The position numbers were made by a program, and so were the translations under genes. From NCBI GenBank assembly GCA_003260325.1, contig MOLU01000001.1, positions 186,001-250,000 on the forward strand: a stretch of 64,000 nucleotides of DNA, given 5' to 3'. A model generated the notes under the pieces. The model did no database searches. It saw only the letters and a list, made by a program, of their open reading frames with translations, and had not been told where the DNA came from. This stretch comes from Candidatus Gracilibacteria bacterium GN02-872 (GTDB taxonomy: Bacteria; Patescibacteriota; Gracilibacteria; BD1-5; UBA6164). Shown here piece by piece: positions 11,399 through 21,208 of the stretch (position 1 is its first letter; each line of letters begins with the position of its first letter).

Positions 11399-11439
11399 AA
11401 TCTTTTAAAAGATTATATTTTTTAAATCAAAAAAGTAAA
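11399..11439 (-). promoter_or_regulatory. promoter with overlapping palindrome, dsbA-like gene
   Basis: On the minus strand: -35 TTTACT (11434-11439), 16-bp spacer, -10 TATAAT (11412-11417). The perfect 16-bp palindrome AATCTTTTAAAAGATT (11399-11414) covers the end of the -10 and the start region, an operator-like position. The interval from here to the S-layer terminator is AT-rich with no gene I can support. Confidence 0.45.
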
Positions 11440-11567
11440 TCTTATAATCAAAAAACAACTTGACTTTAGAATTATAATTAACTTTAGTATATTTATTTTA
11501 TTGACAGAAAAATAAATATATTTCATTTTTTACTTTTTTTGAAAGGTATTTTAAAAATCAAGACAAC

Positions 11568-11595
11568 AAAAAAACACTCGAAAGAGTGTTTTTTT
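11568..11595 (-). terminator. terminator of the S-layer gene
   Basis: Stem AACACTC / GAGTGTT with a GAAA loop, A-run and T-run on both sides, 21 bp past the S-layer stop codon. Confidence 0.85.
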
Positions 11596-11616
11596 GAATC
11601 TATAAGTATCTTAATA

Positions 11617-14600
11617 CTAGTTAGAGTTATAAGATCCTAGAGATGTAGATCAAGTTACAGCTTTAAATGCTGATACAGCACCATCACTATTTATAGCTTC
11701 AAATCTAACTTCATTTAGGTTAACAGCACCGTTTGAAGTAGTTCAAGCCAATTGAACAGTTATATCAAAGCTTGAAAGATTTGTAATTTCTTTATTTAAA
11801 GTTATAGTAGATCCAGATAGACCGTTAAAGTCTTGATCATTTACTTTTATCAAGTTAGTATTGATGTTTTGACCAAATACTAATTCTTTTAATTTTAATG
11901 TAGAAATATCGTTATCACCTTTATCAACAGTTACTTTAATAACAGCTTGGTTATCACCACTAGTATTGAATGAATCAGATACAGAGTAGTTAACTAATGC
12001 AGGAACAACGTTAACTTCTTCACTATTTATAGCAGTAGTAGCATGACTTGGAGTAGCATCAGTAGTATCGTGTTCTACTTCAGTAAATCTTAATTTTCCG
12101 ATGTAAGATCCAGAGTCACCACCAGCTGAACTATATTTATTTAAGTCAGCAACTAATTTTAGAACTCTGTCTTTTCCATCTTGTGGAAGTCTTACTGAGC
12201 TAAATACAACATAATTTCCGTCAACAGTACCTCCAGAAGCTATTTGTTTAGCACCATCCATCAATCTGATGTTAGTTAAAGCTGAAGCTAAAGTATTTGG
12301 ATTACCCATAGTATCAAATTTGAATTTCAATGTATTGAAAGTAATTTCAGATGAAGTATCTTTTACTTTAAACACAGCTAATTCAGCATTTGGAGCACCA
12401 GCTAACACATCATCTTTAAGATTAGCAGCTGTAGAAGCTTCAAATCTCAATCCTGAGTTAACAGTTAAGTTAACCATAGTAGCAGATTTAGAAACAAGAC
12501 CTCCACCAAAGTTAGTTTCAACTATTCTAGCAGTTAAGTTACTTGAGTTTTCTGAAGATACAGAAACTGATCCAGGATAAACTTGTAGAGTTTTATTTGA
12601 AGTCAATTCTTTATCTTTTAGAGTAGCAGTAACTAAAACTTGAACTGATTTAGAGTTCTTTTGGATTTTAGCAGATATAGATGAGAAGTTGATTGTATCA
12701 TTGTTTACATCACCTATAAATGTTTTACCACCGATGTTTAATTCAGTACCTGAAATGTAATCTAATAAGTTTTCTGAACCAGAAGCTTTGTTTAAGATTA
12801 GGTTATCAACAGTTATATCTTCACCACCAGATAGATCAATTCTACCTTTATAAAGAACAACTTTTTGATTACCTTTTGGAACAACTCTAGTAGTATTAAC
12901 TCTTTCAGCAGTTAATTTAAATCCAGCTTCTATAACAGAAACTTCTTTAGATAATTGTGAATTGTTTAATACTTTACCTAGTGATGAACCAGATAATTTA
13001 GTACCAACACCGTTTTCTTCTAATTGAGTAACTTCAACAGTAAATTTAATTTTATCGTTGTCGTTAGCATTGTTAGTTACATCAACAGTCATAGGTAATT
13101 TAGTAGTACCTTTGTTAATGTTTATATCAGTAAATTCATAAACATTATCAGATAATTTTTTACCAGTAGAACCATCTATTTCTAGATCTTCATATTTATT
13201 TGTAACAGAAGGTCCAGTAACAGTAACTTTTAATTTAGCAGTGTAATCACCTTTTGAAGCAAATACTAATTCACCAATTTTTACATCAGTTGTATTTTTA
13301 GATACTTCATTTGATCCTTCTCTGTTAAATGCGAAGTTTACAGCAGTACCAGTAATTTCTTTTTTAGAAACATATTTTACAGATGTTCCGTCTTCAGAAG
13401 CAGCTATTTTAGTAGTAGCTCCAACTAAATAAACGTTATCTAATTTAAGTTCTAATGTTTTATTTAAATCATCAGTAGCTTTACCTCTAAGTCTGAAGTT
13501 TACTTTTTCTCCACCTTTGATAGTGTAGTCAGTAGTAGCTATGATTTTAGATTTTTGGTAAGTAAATTTAGCGTCGATTTTTTTACCATTAGCTTCTAAT
13601 ACTAGATCAGCTAGGTTATCTAAATCAGCATTATTTCCATCACCTTCTTCGAAAGTAACATTTTTAAGAACTATATCTTCTCTTTTATCTTTTTCTTTAA
13701 TAGAGAAGTTATAGATAGTTTGTTCTTCACCAAGGTTAAGTCTACCATTATCAGCAGTAGTAGTTAATGTATATTTACCTTTGTTGCTTACGTAACTTGG
13801 AGTCAAAGTAGCACCAGTTAAGTCAGCACCAGTAACAGTAGCATCAGCTTCTAAACCAGTTAATGATACTCTTATAGTTTGGTTGTAAGTTTCATTTCCT
13901 GGGTTAACAGTAGCAGTAACAAATAATGTTTTAGTTTCACCAGCTCTTACAACTATGCTTCTATCAAATGATAAATCAGCAACTAATTTGTTGTTGAATG
14001 TTTTTTCACCTTTAGTAATTTTGATGTCATTTGAGTAAATAGCTAAGTTCTCAATTATTTTGTGATCTCATAGACCAGTAAATTTAAGAGAAGCTTTTTT
14101 CAAAGTTACATCAGATTTACCAGCAGTTACATCAAAAGCTAATAATACAGCTCTATCAGTTTTTGCAACAACATATCCGTTAGCTGGAGATTCTGGAGAT
14201 AATGAAACAGCTAAGTTGTTATCATTTCTAACATTATTTTTTGATTGATCAGCAGGTTTTTGATCATTAGTTTTTGGTTCTGTAGTTTTTGAATCTGTTT
14301 TTCCACATTCACCAAGGATTTTACATAGTAAATCTTCTTCTTTACCTGTACCTAATCCCATTGCTTTATCAGCAGCATTGAAGATAAAAGATCTAGTAGC
14401 AGGAGTAGTATAATCTGTAAATGAAGTAATTATTCCTTTATTTGCAGCAAATTCTACTACTTGTTTTTGCCAGTCACCTTTTGAAGGATCAACTGTATAT
14501 TCATTTCCATAAGCAGCTTTTACTACCATACCGATAGATTCAGCTTTAGTTATGTTTGATTCTGGTCTAAAGTTTGTATTTTTAGCTATAAGCCCAGCAT

Positions 14601-14916
14601 CTAAAAGAGCTTCTACTGAGAAACAAGCCCAATTATTTGGTTTTGTAGCAGAAACATCTTTAAATGAATTAGAACAAGTTGCTTTTTTGTCAAGTTTAGC
14701 AATTCCTCTAGCTACAGCAGCTATTTCTTGTCTTAATACATTTCTATCTAATTGGTAGTCAGCAGGGTTAGATTGTTTTACTATAACACCAGCATCAGCC
14801 AATCTATTAGCAGCATCTACATCAGCAGTAGAGTATGCAGAAGCTCCATTAGCAAAAAGTCCTGAAGCTAAAGCAACTATAGCAAAGCTTGCAGTAGTTT
14901 TTTTAATTAAACTCAT
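11617..14916 (-). CDS. S-layer protein with N-terminal SLH domains (1099 aa)
   Basis: A signal peptide (residues 1-27, ending ASA) is followed by about three SLH-type repeats (residues 30-190), such as RLADAGVIVKQSNPADYQLD and EALLDAGLIAKNTNFRPES. SLH domains bind secondary cell-wall polymers. A Lys/Thr/Asn-rich linker (about 200-235) leads to a long Thr/Val/Asp-rich beta-sandwich region without membrane helices. This is the expected layout of a surface-array protein. Codon use is distinct: of roughly 80 Gly codons only three are UGA (near residue 284 and two in the last 50 residues); the rest are GGN. The base composition is also less AT-rich than the neighbours. Under the standard code the gene would appear as two separate proteins. 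It follows the glycosyltransferase by 34 nt. Confidence 0.88.
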
Positions 14917-14950
14917 ATAATAAATTTATTATTAAATTAAAGATAAGTAA

Positions 14951-16012
14951 TTATCCTTTTATTTTCAAAAAAATATCTTCTAATTGTTTTTCAAATCTAT
15001 CAATTGTAAATTTTTCTCTAGTCTTTATAGCTCAAGTTGAAAGTTTTATATTTTTATTTTTTTCACTTAGTATTTCTAAAGTTTTTTCACTAAATTCTTT
15101 AGAACTTGAAACAAGATATCAATTTCGTCAATTTTGAACGATTTCTCTAACTCATTTCTTATCAAATGCAACAACTGGAATTCAAACAAACATAGCTTCC
15201 AAAGCTGAAATTCAAAAAGAATCTATATCAGAAGGAAACAAAAATAAGTTTGATTTTTCCAAATTTGAAATTATAGTTTCTTTATTTATTGTTCATAAAA
15301 ATTCTATATTTTCAATACCTTTATATTTTTTTTTGTATTTTTGTAATTCTATTCATTCTCATCAAATAATTAACTTAAAATTTTTTAAGTTTTCTTTTAA
15401 ATACTCATAAGTTTCAAAAATTTGTTTTACATTTTTTCATTCTACCCATCTAGAGTAGCTTATGACTATCTTTGAATCAAATGCTAGTTTTTTATTTTTG
15501 TAAAGTAAAAATTCTTTATCAACTATAGGATTAAGTATTTTTACTTCTTTTTTATAAATTTCTTTCAAAGCTTGTTCTATATATAAACTATTTCAAATCA
15601 ACAAATCAATAAAATTTAAAAAAAATTTTTCCAAATATCTTTTTAAAAATATTTTGAAACCTTTATTTTCTGAATAATACCAAGGATAGTGATGATGCCA
15701 CCATAAAATTCTAGCTTTTGATAAAAATAATATTTTTGAAAGAACTCATACAAATTGCATGGGAGAATTTCAAATGATTATAAAATCATATTTTCTTATT
15801 TCAAAGGAAATTTTTATTTTATTTTTTATTACTCTTACAGGAAAGGATATATCTTTAGAAAATAAATCCTTATCATAAGATGACGTAAAAAAATAAACTT
15901 CATTTCATTTATCTTTTAAAAAGTTTCATAAGAAAATCATCATTTTTACTGCTCATCAAATAGTATCTACTTTTGGATGAAGCAAAGCAATTTTTTTATT
16001 TTTTGGAATCAT
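14951..16012 (-). CDS. glycosyltransferase, GT4-like
   Basis: The 353-aa protein has the two-Rossmann GT-B layout. N-terminal features are LLHPKVDTIGGAVKMM (acceptor-side Gly loop, Gly as UGA) and WWHHHYPWYY near residue 105. The C-terminal nucleotide-sugar domain holds SRWVEGKNV near 190, LIIGGEGIELQKY, and the GT4 signature FPSDIDSFGISALEAMFVG near 280 (the Glu-x7-Glu type motif). It is likely to add sugars to a surface polymer or glycoprotein. Immediately downstream, in the same orientation, is the S-layer gene, which could be its target or share its regulation. The substrate is unknown. Confidence 0.82.
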
Positions 16013-16052
16013 AACTATATCTTTAGTTAAATTTATTCAAAAAATATCAATA

Positions 16053-16132
16053 GGTTAAAGCCTTAACCCAAAAGTTGTTACAACTTTGGGATACAGCATT
16101 TAAGGATAATCTTAAATACTAAATCCCAAAGT
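16053..16132 (-). promoter_or_regulatory. structured leader with mutually exclusive hairpins
   Basis: ACTTTGGGAT (16083-16092) can pair perfectly with ATCCCAAAGT (16123-16132), enclosing an inner stem ATTTAAG/CTTAAAT. The same strand segment can instead pair with CCCAAAAGTTG (16067-16077) across a 3-nt loop, and GGTTAA/TTAACC (16053-16068) forms a further hairpin that shares bases with it. On the minus strand this lies in the 5' leader of the glycosyltransferase/S-layer transcript. There is no clear U-run, so the structures could act on mRNA stability or translation rather than termination. No known riboswitch class is recognised. Confidence 0.5.
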
Positions 16133-16234
16133 CATATTTTTTGGAACTAAAACTTGTGGATATTTTTTATTTTTTGTTTTTTAATATTTTAATTTTTCAG
16201 ATTATTTTAAAGAACTTTTAAAAAGTGTGCGAGT

Positions 16235-16263
16235 ATTTTATTTATTTTTTATATAATTGTCAA
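16235..16263 (-). promoter_or_regulatory. promoter of the glycosyltransferase/S-layer operon
   Basis: Minus strand: -35 TTGACA (16258-16263), 17-bp spacer, -10 TAAAAT (16235-16240). Confidence 0.65.
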
Positions 16264-16276
16264 ATTATAAGACATA

Positions 16277-16400
16277 TTTTTCACATAATCTTCACATAAG
16301 ATTTTTTTTATAATTTTTCCTAGTGTTTTACTCTATTTTAAGACATCTTCACATAATCTTCACATTTCTTTTAAAGTAAATCTTCACATAATCTTCACAT
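16277..16400 (-). repeat. three paired 11-bp-phased TTCACA direct repeats
   Basis: TTCACATAATCTTCACAT occurs three times (about 16280-16298, 16348-16366, 16382-16400). Each copy is two TTCACA half-sites 11 bp apart, the geometry recognised by OmpR/PhoB-family response regulators. All three lie upstream of the -35 element. The last two also share the following TTCTTTT. Copies and variants recur inside dinG, murB and mutL. Confidence 0.75.
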
Positions 16401-16458
16401 TTCTTTTTTGACATTTTAAAACAACTTTGTCTACTTAAAGATTAAAACTCTGTCAACA

Positions 16459-16488
16459 AAAAAAGATAAGAAAAAACTTATCTTATTT
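16459..16488 (-). terminator. terminator of the pilus operon
   Basis: On the minus strand the stem AAGATAAG / CTTATCTT with a T6 loop is followed by a T-run. The pilC stop codon (16483-16485) lies at the base of the stem. Confidence 0.7.
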
Positions 16489-17637
16489 ATTTGAAACTGT
16501 ATCAGCTAAATTCATAATTGGTTCTAGTATAGCCATAGCTATAAACCCGACAACTATAGCAAGAGATATAATAATTATAGGCTCTAGAAGCTTGTTTATA
16601 TTTGCAATTGTATTATCAACTTCTTCATCATAATAGTCAGAAACTTTTAAAACTGTTTCTTCAAGCTTAGCTGTTTCTTCTCAAACTTGAATCATTTGAA
16701 CCATCATATCAGGAAAAAGTTTGTCTCAATCTAGAGATTCCCATATTTTTATACCTTTTGAAACATCTTCATTTATAAGCAATATTCTTTGCTTATAAAC
16801 TTCATTTCAGACTGCTTCTGCTGTGATCCTAAGTGATTCCAAAACAGAAACTCAAGAACTTATCAATCAAGAAAATATTCTAGAAAATTTAGATAAAATT
16901 ATCTTTTTCATCATTGGTCAAAAAATCGGTATTTTAAAGACATATTCATCAAAAATATATGCTCATGTAGGTGTTCTTCTCCAAAAAAAGAAAAATACAT
17001 ACAAAACTATAAGAAAAATCAATATAAATACTCAATTATTTGAAAGAAATTCAGAAACTGAGATAAGATTTTTTGTAGAATTTGGTAAAGTTTCCTTATC
17101 TCAAAAAACTTCTACAAGTTTTGGAACAACCATAGTCATTATAACATAAACAACAGAAACAACAACCAAAACTATAAAAGTAGGATAAATCATCGCTGAC
17201 TTGATTTTTCAATTAATAGAATCAAGTCTTTCTGTCTGAATAGCTAATTCCATTAAAACATCAGTCAATTGTCAAGTTTTTTCACCAGATTTTACCATTC
17301 AAACTTCAGCTTCACTAAAATCATTTGGGAAATCAGCTAAACAGTCAGATAACCTTTTTCAAGAAGTTAAGTTTTCACTAAATCTCATAAGAATCTTTTT
17401 ATAAGTTCCCTTTTTTTGTTGTTTTTCTAGAACTCAAACAGCTTTTACGAGAGTAAGTCAAGCATTCAGCATTGTAGACAAAAGACGATATAACTGGATC
17501 TTTTCTTTAGTTCTTATTTTTTGAAAAGAATAAAATAATTCCCCTATTTGTCAGAAAAATCAAGATTTTTTTCTATTATAGACATTATTGACATTATCAT
17601 TTTTTTTCTCATTGTCCAAAATTAAAAAATCTGCCAT
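16483..17637 (-). CDS. pilC: type IV pilus inner-membrane platform protein PilC (GspF family)
   Basis: PilC is the membrane platform on which the pilus ATPase works. The 384-aa protein has two GspF domains. The first contains LLSTMLNAGLTLVKAV near residue 53, GMVKSGEKTGQL near 118 and a membrane helix near 155-178. The second contains the parallel FSGLISSGVSVLESLRI near 255 and MIQVGEETAKLEE near 325, and ends in a hydrophobic helix (IIISLAIVVGFIAMAILEP). Two further helices lie in the middle. The conserved G in each AGL/SGV motif is UGA. It is the last gene of a four-gene pilus operon, 25 nt after pilB. Confidence 0.92.
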
Positions 17638-17662
17638 ATTTAAATTTTATATAAATAATTTA

Positions 17663-18928
17663 TTATCATTTTTGTGATTTAGCAACTCTATAAACTTCTT
17701 CTAGTGAAGTTATTCAAAGTAAAGCTTTCATTATTCAGTCTTGCTCCAAAGAAATCATTCAATCTTTTATTGCTTGCCTATTTATATTATAAGCTGAAGC
17801 TCAAGCCAAAATCATTTCTTTCACTCAAGGAGTTATTTCTAAAACTTCATAAAGTCAAACCCTTCATTTATAACCAAGTCATCAACAGTTTTCACATCAA
17901 ACAGGTTCATAAAAAACAGGATTTTTAAGTTTATCTCAAACTCTTGACATTAACTCATTTTTATCAGTTATTTGAATTGCATTTTTTATACTTGCTATAG
18001 AAGACTCTCAAAGTTCAGAAAATTTTACTTTTCTTTTACAGTTTGGACAAAGTTTTCTAACAAGTCTCTGAGCTATAATTATATTTACAGAAGCTGGAAT
18101 CAAAAATGGTTGAACTCACATATTTAAAAGCCTTGTAATTGTTTCAGCTGCATTATTTGTATGTATAGTTGATAAAACCAAATGTCAAGTCAAGCTGGCT
18201 TCGATAGCTATATCTACAGTTTCTTTGTCTCTCATCTCTCAAACCATTATGATATCAGGATCTTGTCTAAGAGCAGTCCTAAGTCAGTATGCAAAAGTGT
18301 AACCTATATCAGGTTTTACTTGAGACTGATTTATTCAGTCTATTTGATTTTCAACTGGATCTTCCAAAGTCATTATATTTACTCCGATTTTATTTAATTC
18401 AGTCAAAGCAGAGTAAAGAGTTGTAGATTTTCAAGATCAAGTTGGTCAAGAAGTAAGAATTATTCAGTTTGGTAAAGAAATAGCTTTTTCTATAAGTTCT
18501 CCATTTCTTCACTCTATACCAAGTTCTTCAAGTTTTGGAATCTTTTTTGATTTATCAACGATTCTCATCACTATTTTTTCTCAATGAACTGTTGGTAAAG
18601 TAGAAACTCTCAGATCCAGAGATTTTCAATCTATTGTTTTAGAAAGTCTTCAATCTTGAGGAATCCTTGATTCATCTATTTTTAAATCAGACATTATTTT
18701 AAATCTAGCAACTATACCTGAATGCAAAAAGTTTTGATATTCCAAAATTTCAGTTAACTCTCAATCAAGTCTATATCTAAGCCTTACATAAGAGCTAAGA
18801 GGTTCTATATGTATATCTGAAGAGTTTCAAACAGCTGCTGCATAAATAATCAAATCACAAGCTTCCTGTATGTTTTCTCCTCTATAAACAGTATCTTTTA
18901 GTCTTTGAATTAGTTCTTTGTATTTCAT
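17663..18928 (-). CDS. pilB: type IV pilus assembly ATPase PilB (GspE family)
   Basis: PilB hydrolyses ATP to polymerise pilin. The 421-aa sequence has SSDIHIEPL and RYRLDGEL in the N2 region, Walker A GPTGSGKST near residue 165 (all three Gly UGA), an Asp box with TLEDPVE, Walker B DPDIIMVGEMRD near 230, a His box [13 protein letters not shown], and a tetracysteine zinc site (CPNCKRK and CENCGG) near 305-355. It lacks the N-terminal T2SSE_N domain of larger PilB proteins, hence the short length. The frame reads through a penultimate UGA to TAA. It starts 3 nt after the preceding gene. It could in principle serve a related secretion or competence pilus. Confidence 0.92.
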
Positions 18929-18931
18929 AAT

Positions 18932-20206
18932 TTATATATTTAATTTTTTTAATTCTTCTTCATATTCAGTCAAAAGTCCAGAATATCAAGAAATATTTTG
19001 ATATCTATCCATTATCCCTTTTGTATTATTTGCTTGAGCCACAGAATTTTTTATATTTTTAATATTTGACTGCAAATTTGTAAGTCTTTGCTTTTGTGTG
19101 GCCGAAAGTGTTGTTTTTGAAATTGCTTTTGAAATTCTTTTTTCTAAATCATTTATTTTATTATTAAATTCTGCCATCAATTGTTCTACTTTGTATTTTG
19201 GTAATCATTTTACATAAAAATTTAATTTGATTTTTGCCTCAAATTTCTCTTTATCTTGAGTAGATTTTAAATATTTTAAAAATGATTTTGTATCTTCAAA
19301 AGTCATATTTTGCTCAGAAGAATCTATATAATCAGTCATCAAAATATTTTCAATATCAATTATTTGATTATTATAAATATTATAATCTTTTGAAGCATGA
19401 TTTCTTTGTCAATCAAGTTTTTTAATTTTAAACTCAGAAAATAAATCTCCGTTTTTGGCAGTTTCTTTATCAATAGTAAGCTCATTTGTTTCAGGATCTA
19501 TAGATATTTTTCAAACATTTTCTATAAAATGTAAAAAATCAATTATAGAGGATTTTCTTCAAACTATATCAAGCTCAATCGGTATTTCAAAAATAGCTTT
19601 ATCAAGAGTATTATCAGAATTTGACAAAGAATATTTGTCTATTTGCTTTAATTCTTTTATTCAAATAGAATTATTAAAAGAAAGGTTAAAAGTAGAAACT
19701 ATAGATTCTATATAATTTATAAATTGAAAATCTGTCATACTTCATTCTTCCTTTATAGTATCAGAATAAATAGGTAAAATTCAAAGTGTTAATTTTGTTT
19801 TATTACTAGTGCTTTCTGAAGCATCTTTATATTCTTTTTCCTTTTCTTCAATAAATTCTTTATAAGTTTTATTTGGTTTATTATTTTCTAGATTTTTTTT
19901 ATAAAAATCAGCATCCACATCCTCTAAAACTTTAGTAACATAATCTTTATTTATTTTCTTATCTAGTTCTAAACTTCAATCCTTTATAGTTTTTTTCAAA
20001 GCCTCTAGAGAAATTCACTTATTTTCATAAGATTTTAATTCTTTACTTAGTTTATAAGTTTCCTTTTTTATTTCTTCTACTTCTTCTATTCCAGGCAAAA
20101 TATAAAAAAATATAAATAATGTAAGTAGCACTGTTAGAAATGAAAACAACATAACTCAAAGAATTATTCTATTCTCATCTCTTTTTGTTCTTTTTGATGA
20201 AATCAT
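18932..20206 (-). CDS. pilus operon membrane protein, PilO/PilN-like architecture (424 aa)
   Basis: I do not recognise a family by sequence. There is a short basic cytoplasmic N terminus, one membrane helix (about residues 17-40), a coiled coil (about 42-62), and a large extracytoplasmic part with a possible mixed alpha/beta region (about 150-300). A second helical Lys/Glu/Asn-rich stretch (about 340-410) ends near the C terminus. This bitopic, coiled-coil build, and the position directly before pilB, match PilN/PilO-type alignment proteins of the pilus inner-membrane complex. About ten Gly are UGA. The assignment is from context and topology only. Confidence 0.65.
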
Positions 20207-20218
20207 TTTTTATAGAAA

Positions 20219-21115
20219 TTAAAAATTAATTTTTAGTTTTAAATCAAATGGTGTTTTTTTAGTATAAGCTCAAGATCAAACTATAGGTTCTACATCAAAA
20301 GTTTTTTGTCTATCAATTACAGAAAAATATTTTGTATAATTTTTTTCTATGTAATTTATAAAACTATTAGCTATAGAAATAGAAGTACCACTCAAAGAAT
20401 CGCTTTCTGAATTTTTATTTCAACTTGGTCATATAATTCATGAAGTATATCCATTTGCATAAGCTTCACATTTCATTGATAAAGTTCTATCTTTTGCACT
20501 TATAGTCAAATTATTACATTGTAATTTCTTTTTCTCAACTCAAGTAAACTCATTTTTTACTTGGTCAAATTTAGCTATTATATCAAGCACTTTTAGTTTA
20601 TTTTGTGATTTATCATTCAAAAAAGCTATTTCTTTAGTTTTTAAAAAATTTTCCTTCTCATAGATCATCGGCAAAATATTCAAAACAAGTTTTGCTTGCT
20701 CTTTATTTAGTTCTTTTAACCTTGAATCAATTATTCTTTTATTATATGAAATAGAAGAGCATCAAGCTCATTCATCTACTAAATCCCCATTGAAAATAGA
20801 ACAAATCGGATTTAAAAATTCTTTATTTGAGAATTCTGAATCTTTTTGAATATAAGTATATAGAAATCCTCAAATCGAAAACAAAAATGCTAAAATTACA
20901 AAAACTTCCAAAACAATCAAAAATTTACTTAAAAAATAAAACATATCTTTATTTTCCTTTTCCTTTATGTTTTTTAGTTCTACTTGCAATGAGGCATCAG
21001 AATCAAAATCATTAAAAATATTTTTTTTCACATCTCATTTCAAAATCTCTTTTTTATCAGCAAAATTCTCATCAGCAAAGTCTATGGTTTCAAATTCGTT
21101 TTTATTTTCTGACAT
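20219..21115 (-). CDS. first gene of the pilus operon, bitopic membrane protein (298 aa)
   Basis: The N-terminal 55 residues are acidic and cytoplasmic (MSENKNEFETIDFADENFAD). One membrane helix follows (about 60-84), then an extracytoplasmic domain with four cysteines that could form disulfides (near residues 105, 120, 200 and 217). The C-terminal half has an alternating beta-like pattern ending FDLKLKINF. It sits 12 nt upstream of the 424-aa gene in the pilC-pilB operon, so a pilus assembly role is likely. I cannot tie it to a named Pil protein. Confidence 0.65.
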
Positions 21116-21173
21116 ATTTTTATAAATTAAATTACTAATCAATAATAATTTTAACATAAAAAAAAAAATTTTT

Positions 21174-21208
21174 CAAAAAAAAGGCTTTACATTTAGTAAA
21201 AACCTTTT
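21174..21208 (-). terminator. terminator of the exonuclease-DinG gene
   Basis: On the minus strand AAAAGGTTTTTAC / GTAAAGCCTTTT forms a hairpin with a 5-nt loop followed by T8. It begins at the gene's stop codon. Confidence 0.7.

Larger units (their letters stand above)
16013..16482 (-). other. long leader and control region of the glycosyltransferase/S-layer operon
   Basis: No gene is seen in this interval. Read on the minus strand toward the glycosyltransferase it holds, in order: the pilC terminator, three copies of an 11-bp-phased direct repeat (16277-16400), a consensus promoter (16235-16263), about 90 bp of A/T-rich leader, and a set of competing hairpins (16053-16132) ending 40 nt before the start codon. 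Confidence 0.6.

Noticed and set aside
12269..12580. 103-codon open frame on the plus strand
   Set aside because: It is antisense to the S-layer gene, whose low UGA and less AT-rich sequence leave long open antisense frames. No start context or family.
11743..14916. Two separate S-layer proteins (282 and 687 aa)
   Set aside because: The break is a UGA at 14065-14067 and the frame is continuous; read as Gly it gives a single 1099-aa protein.
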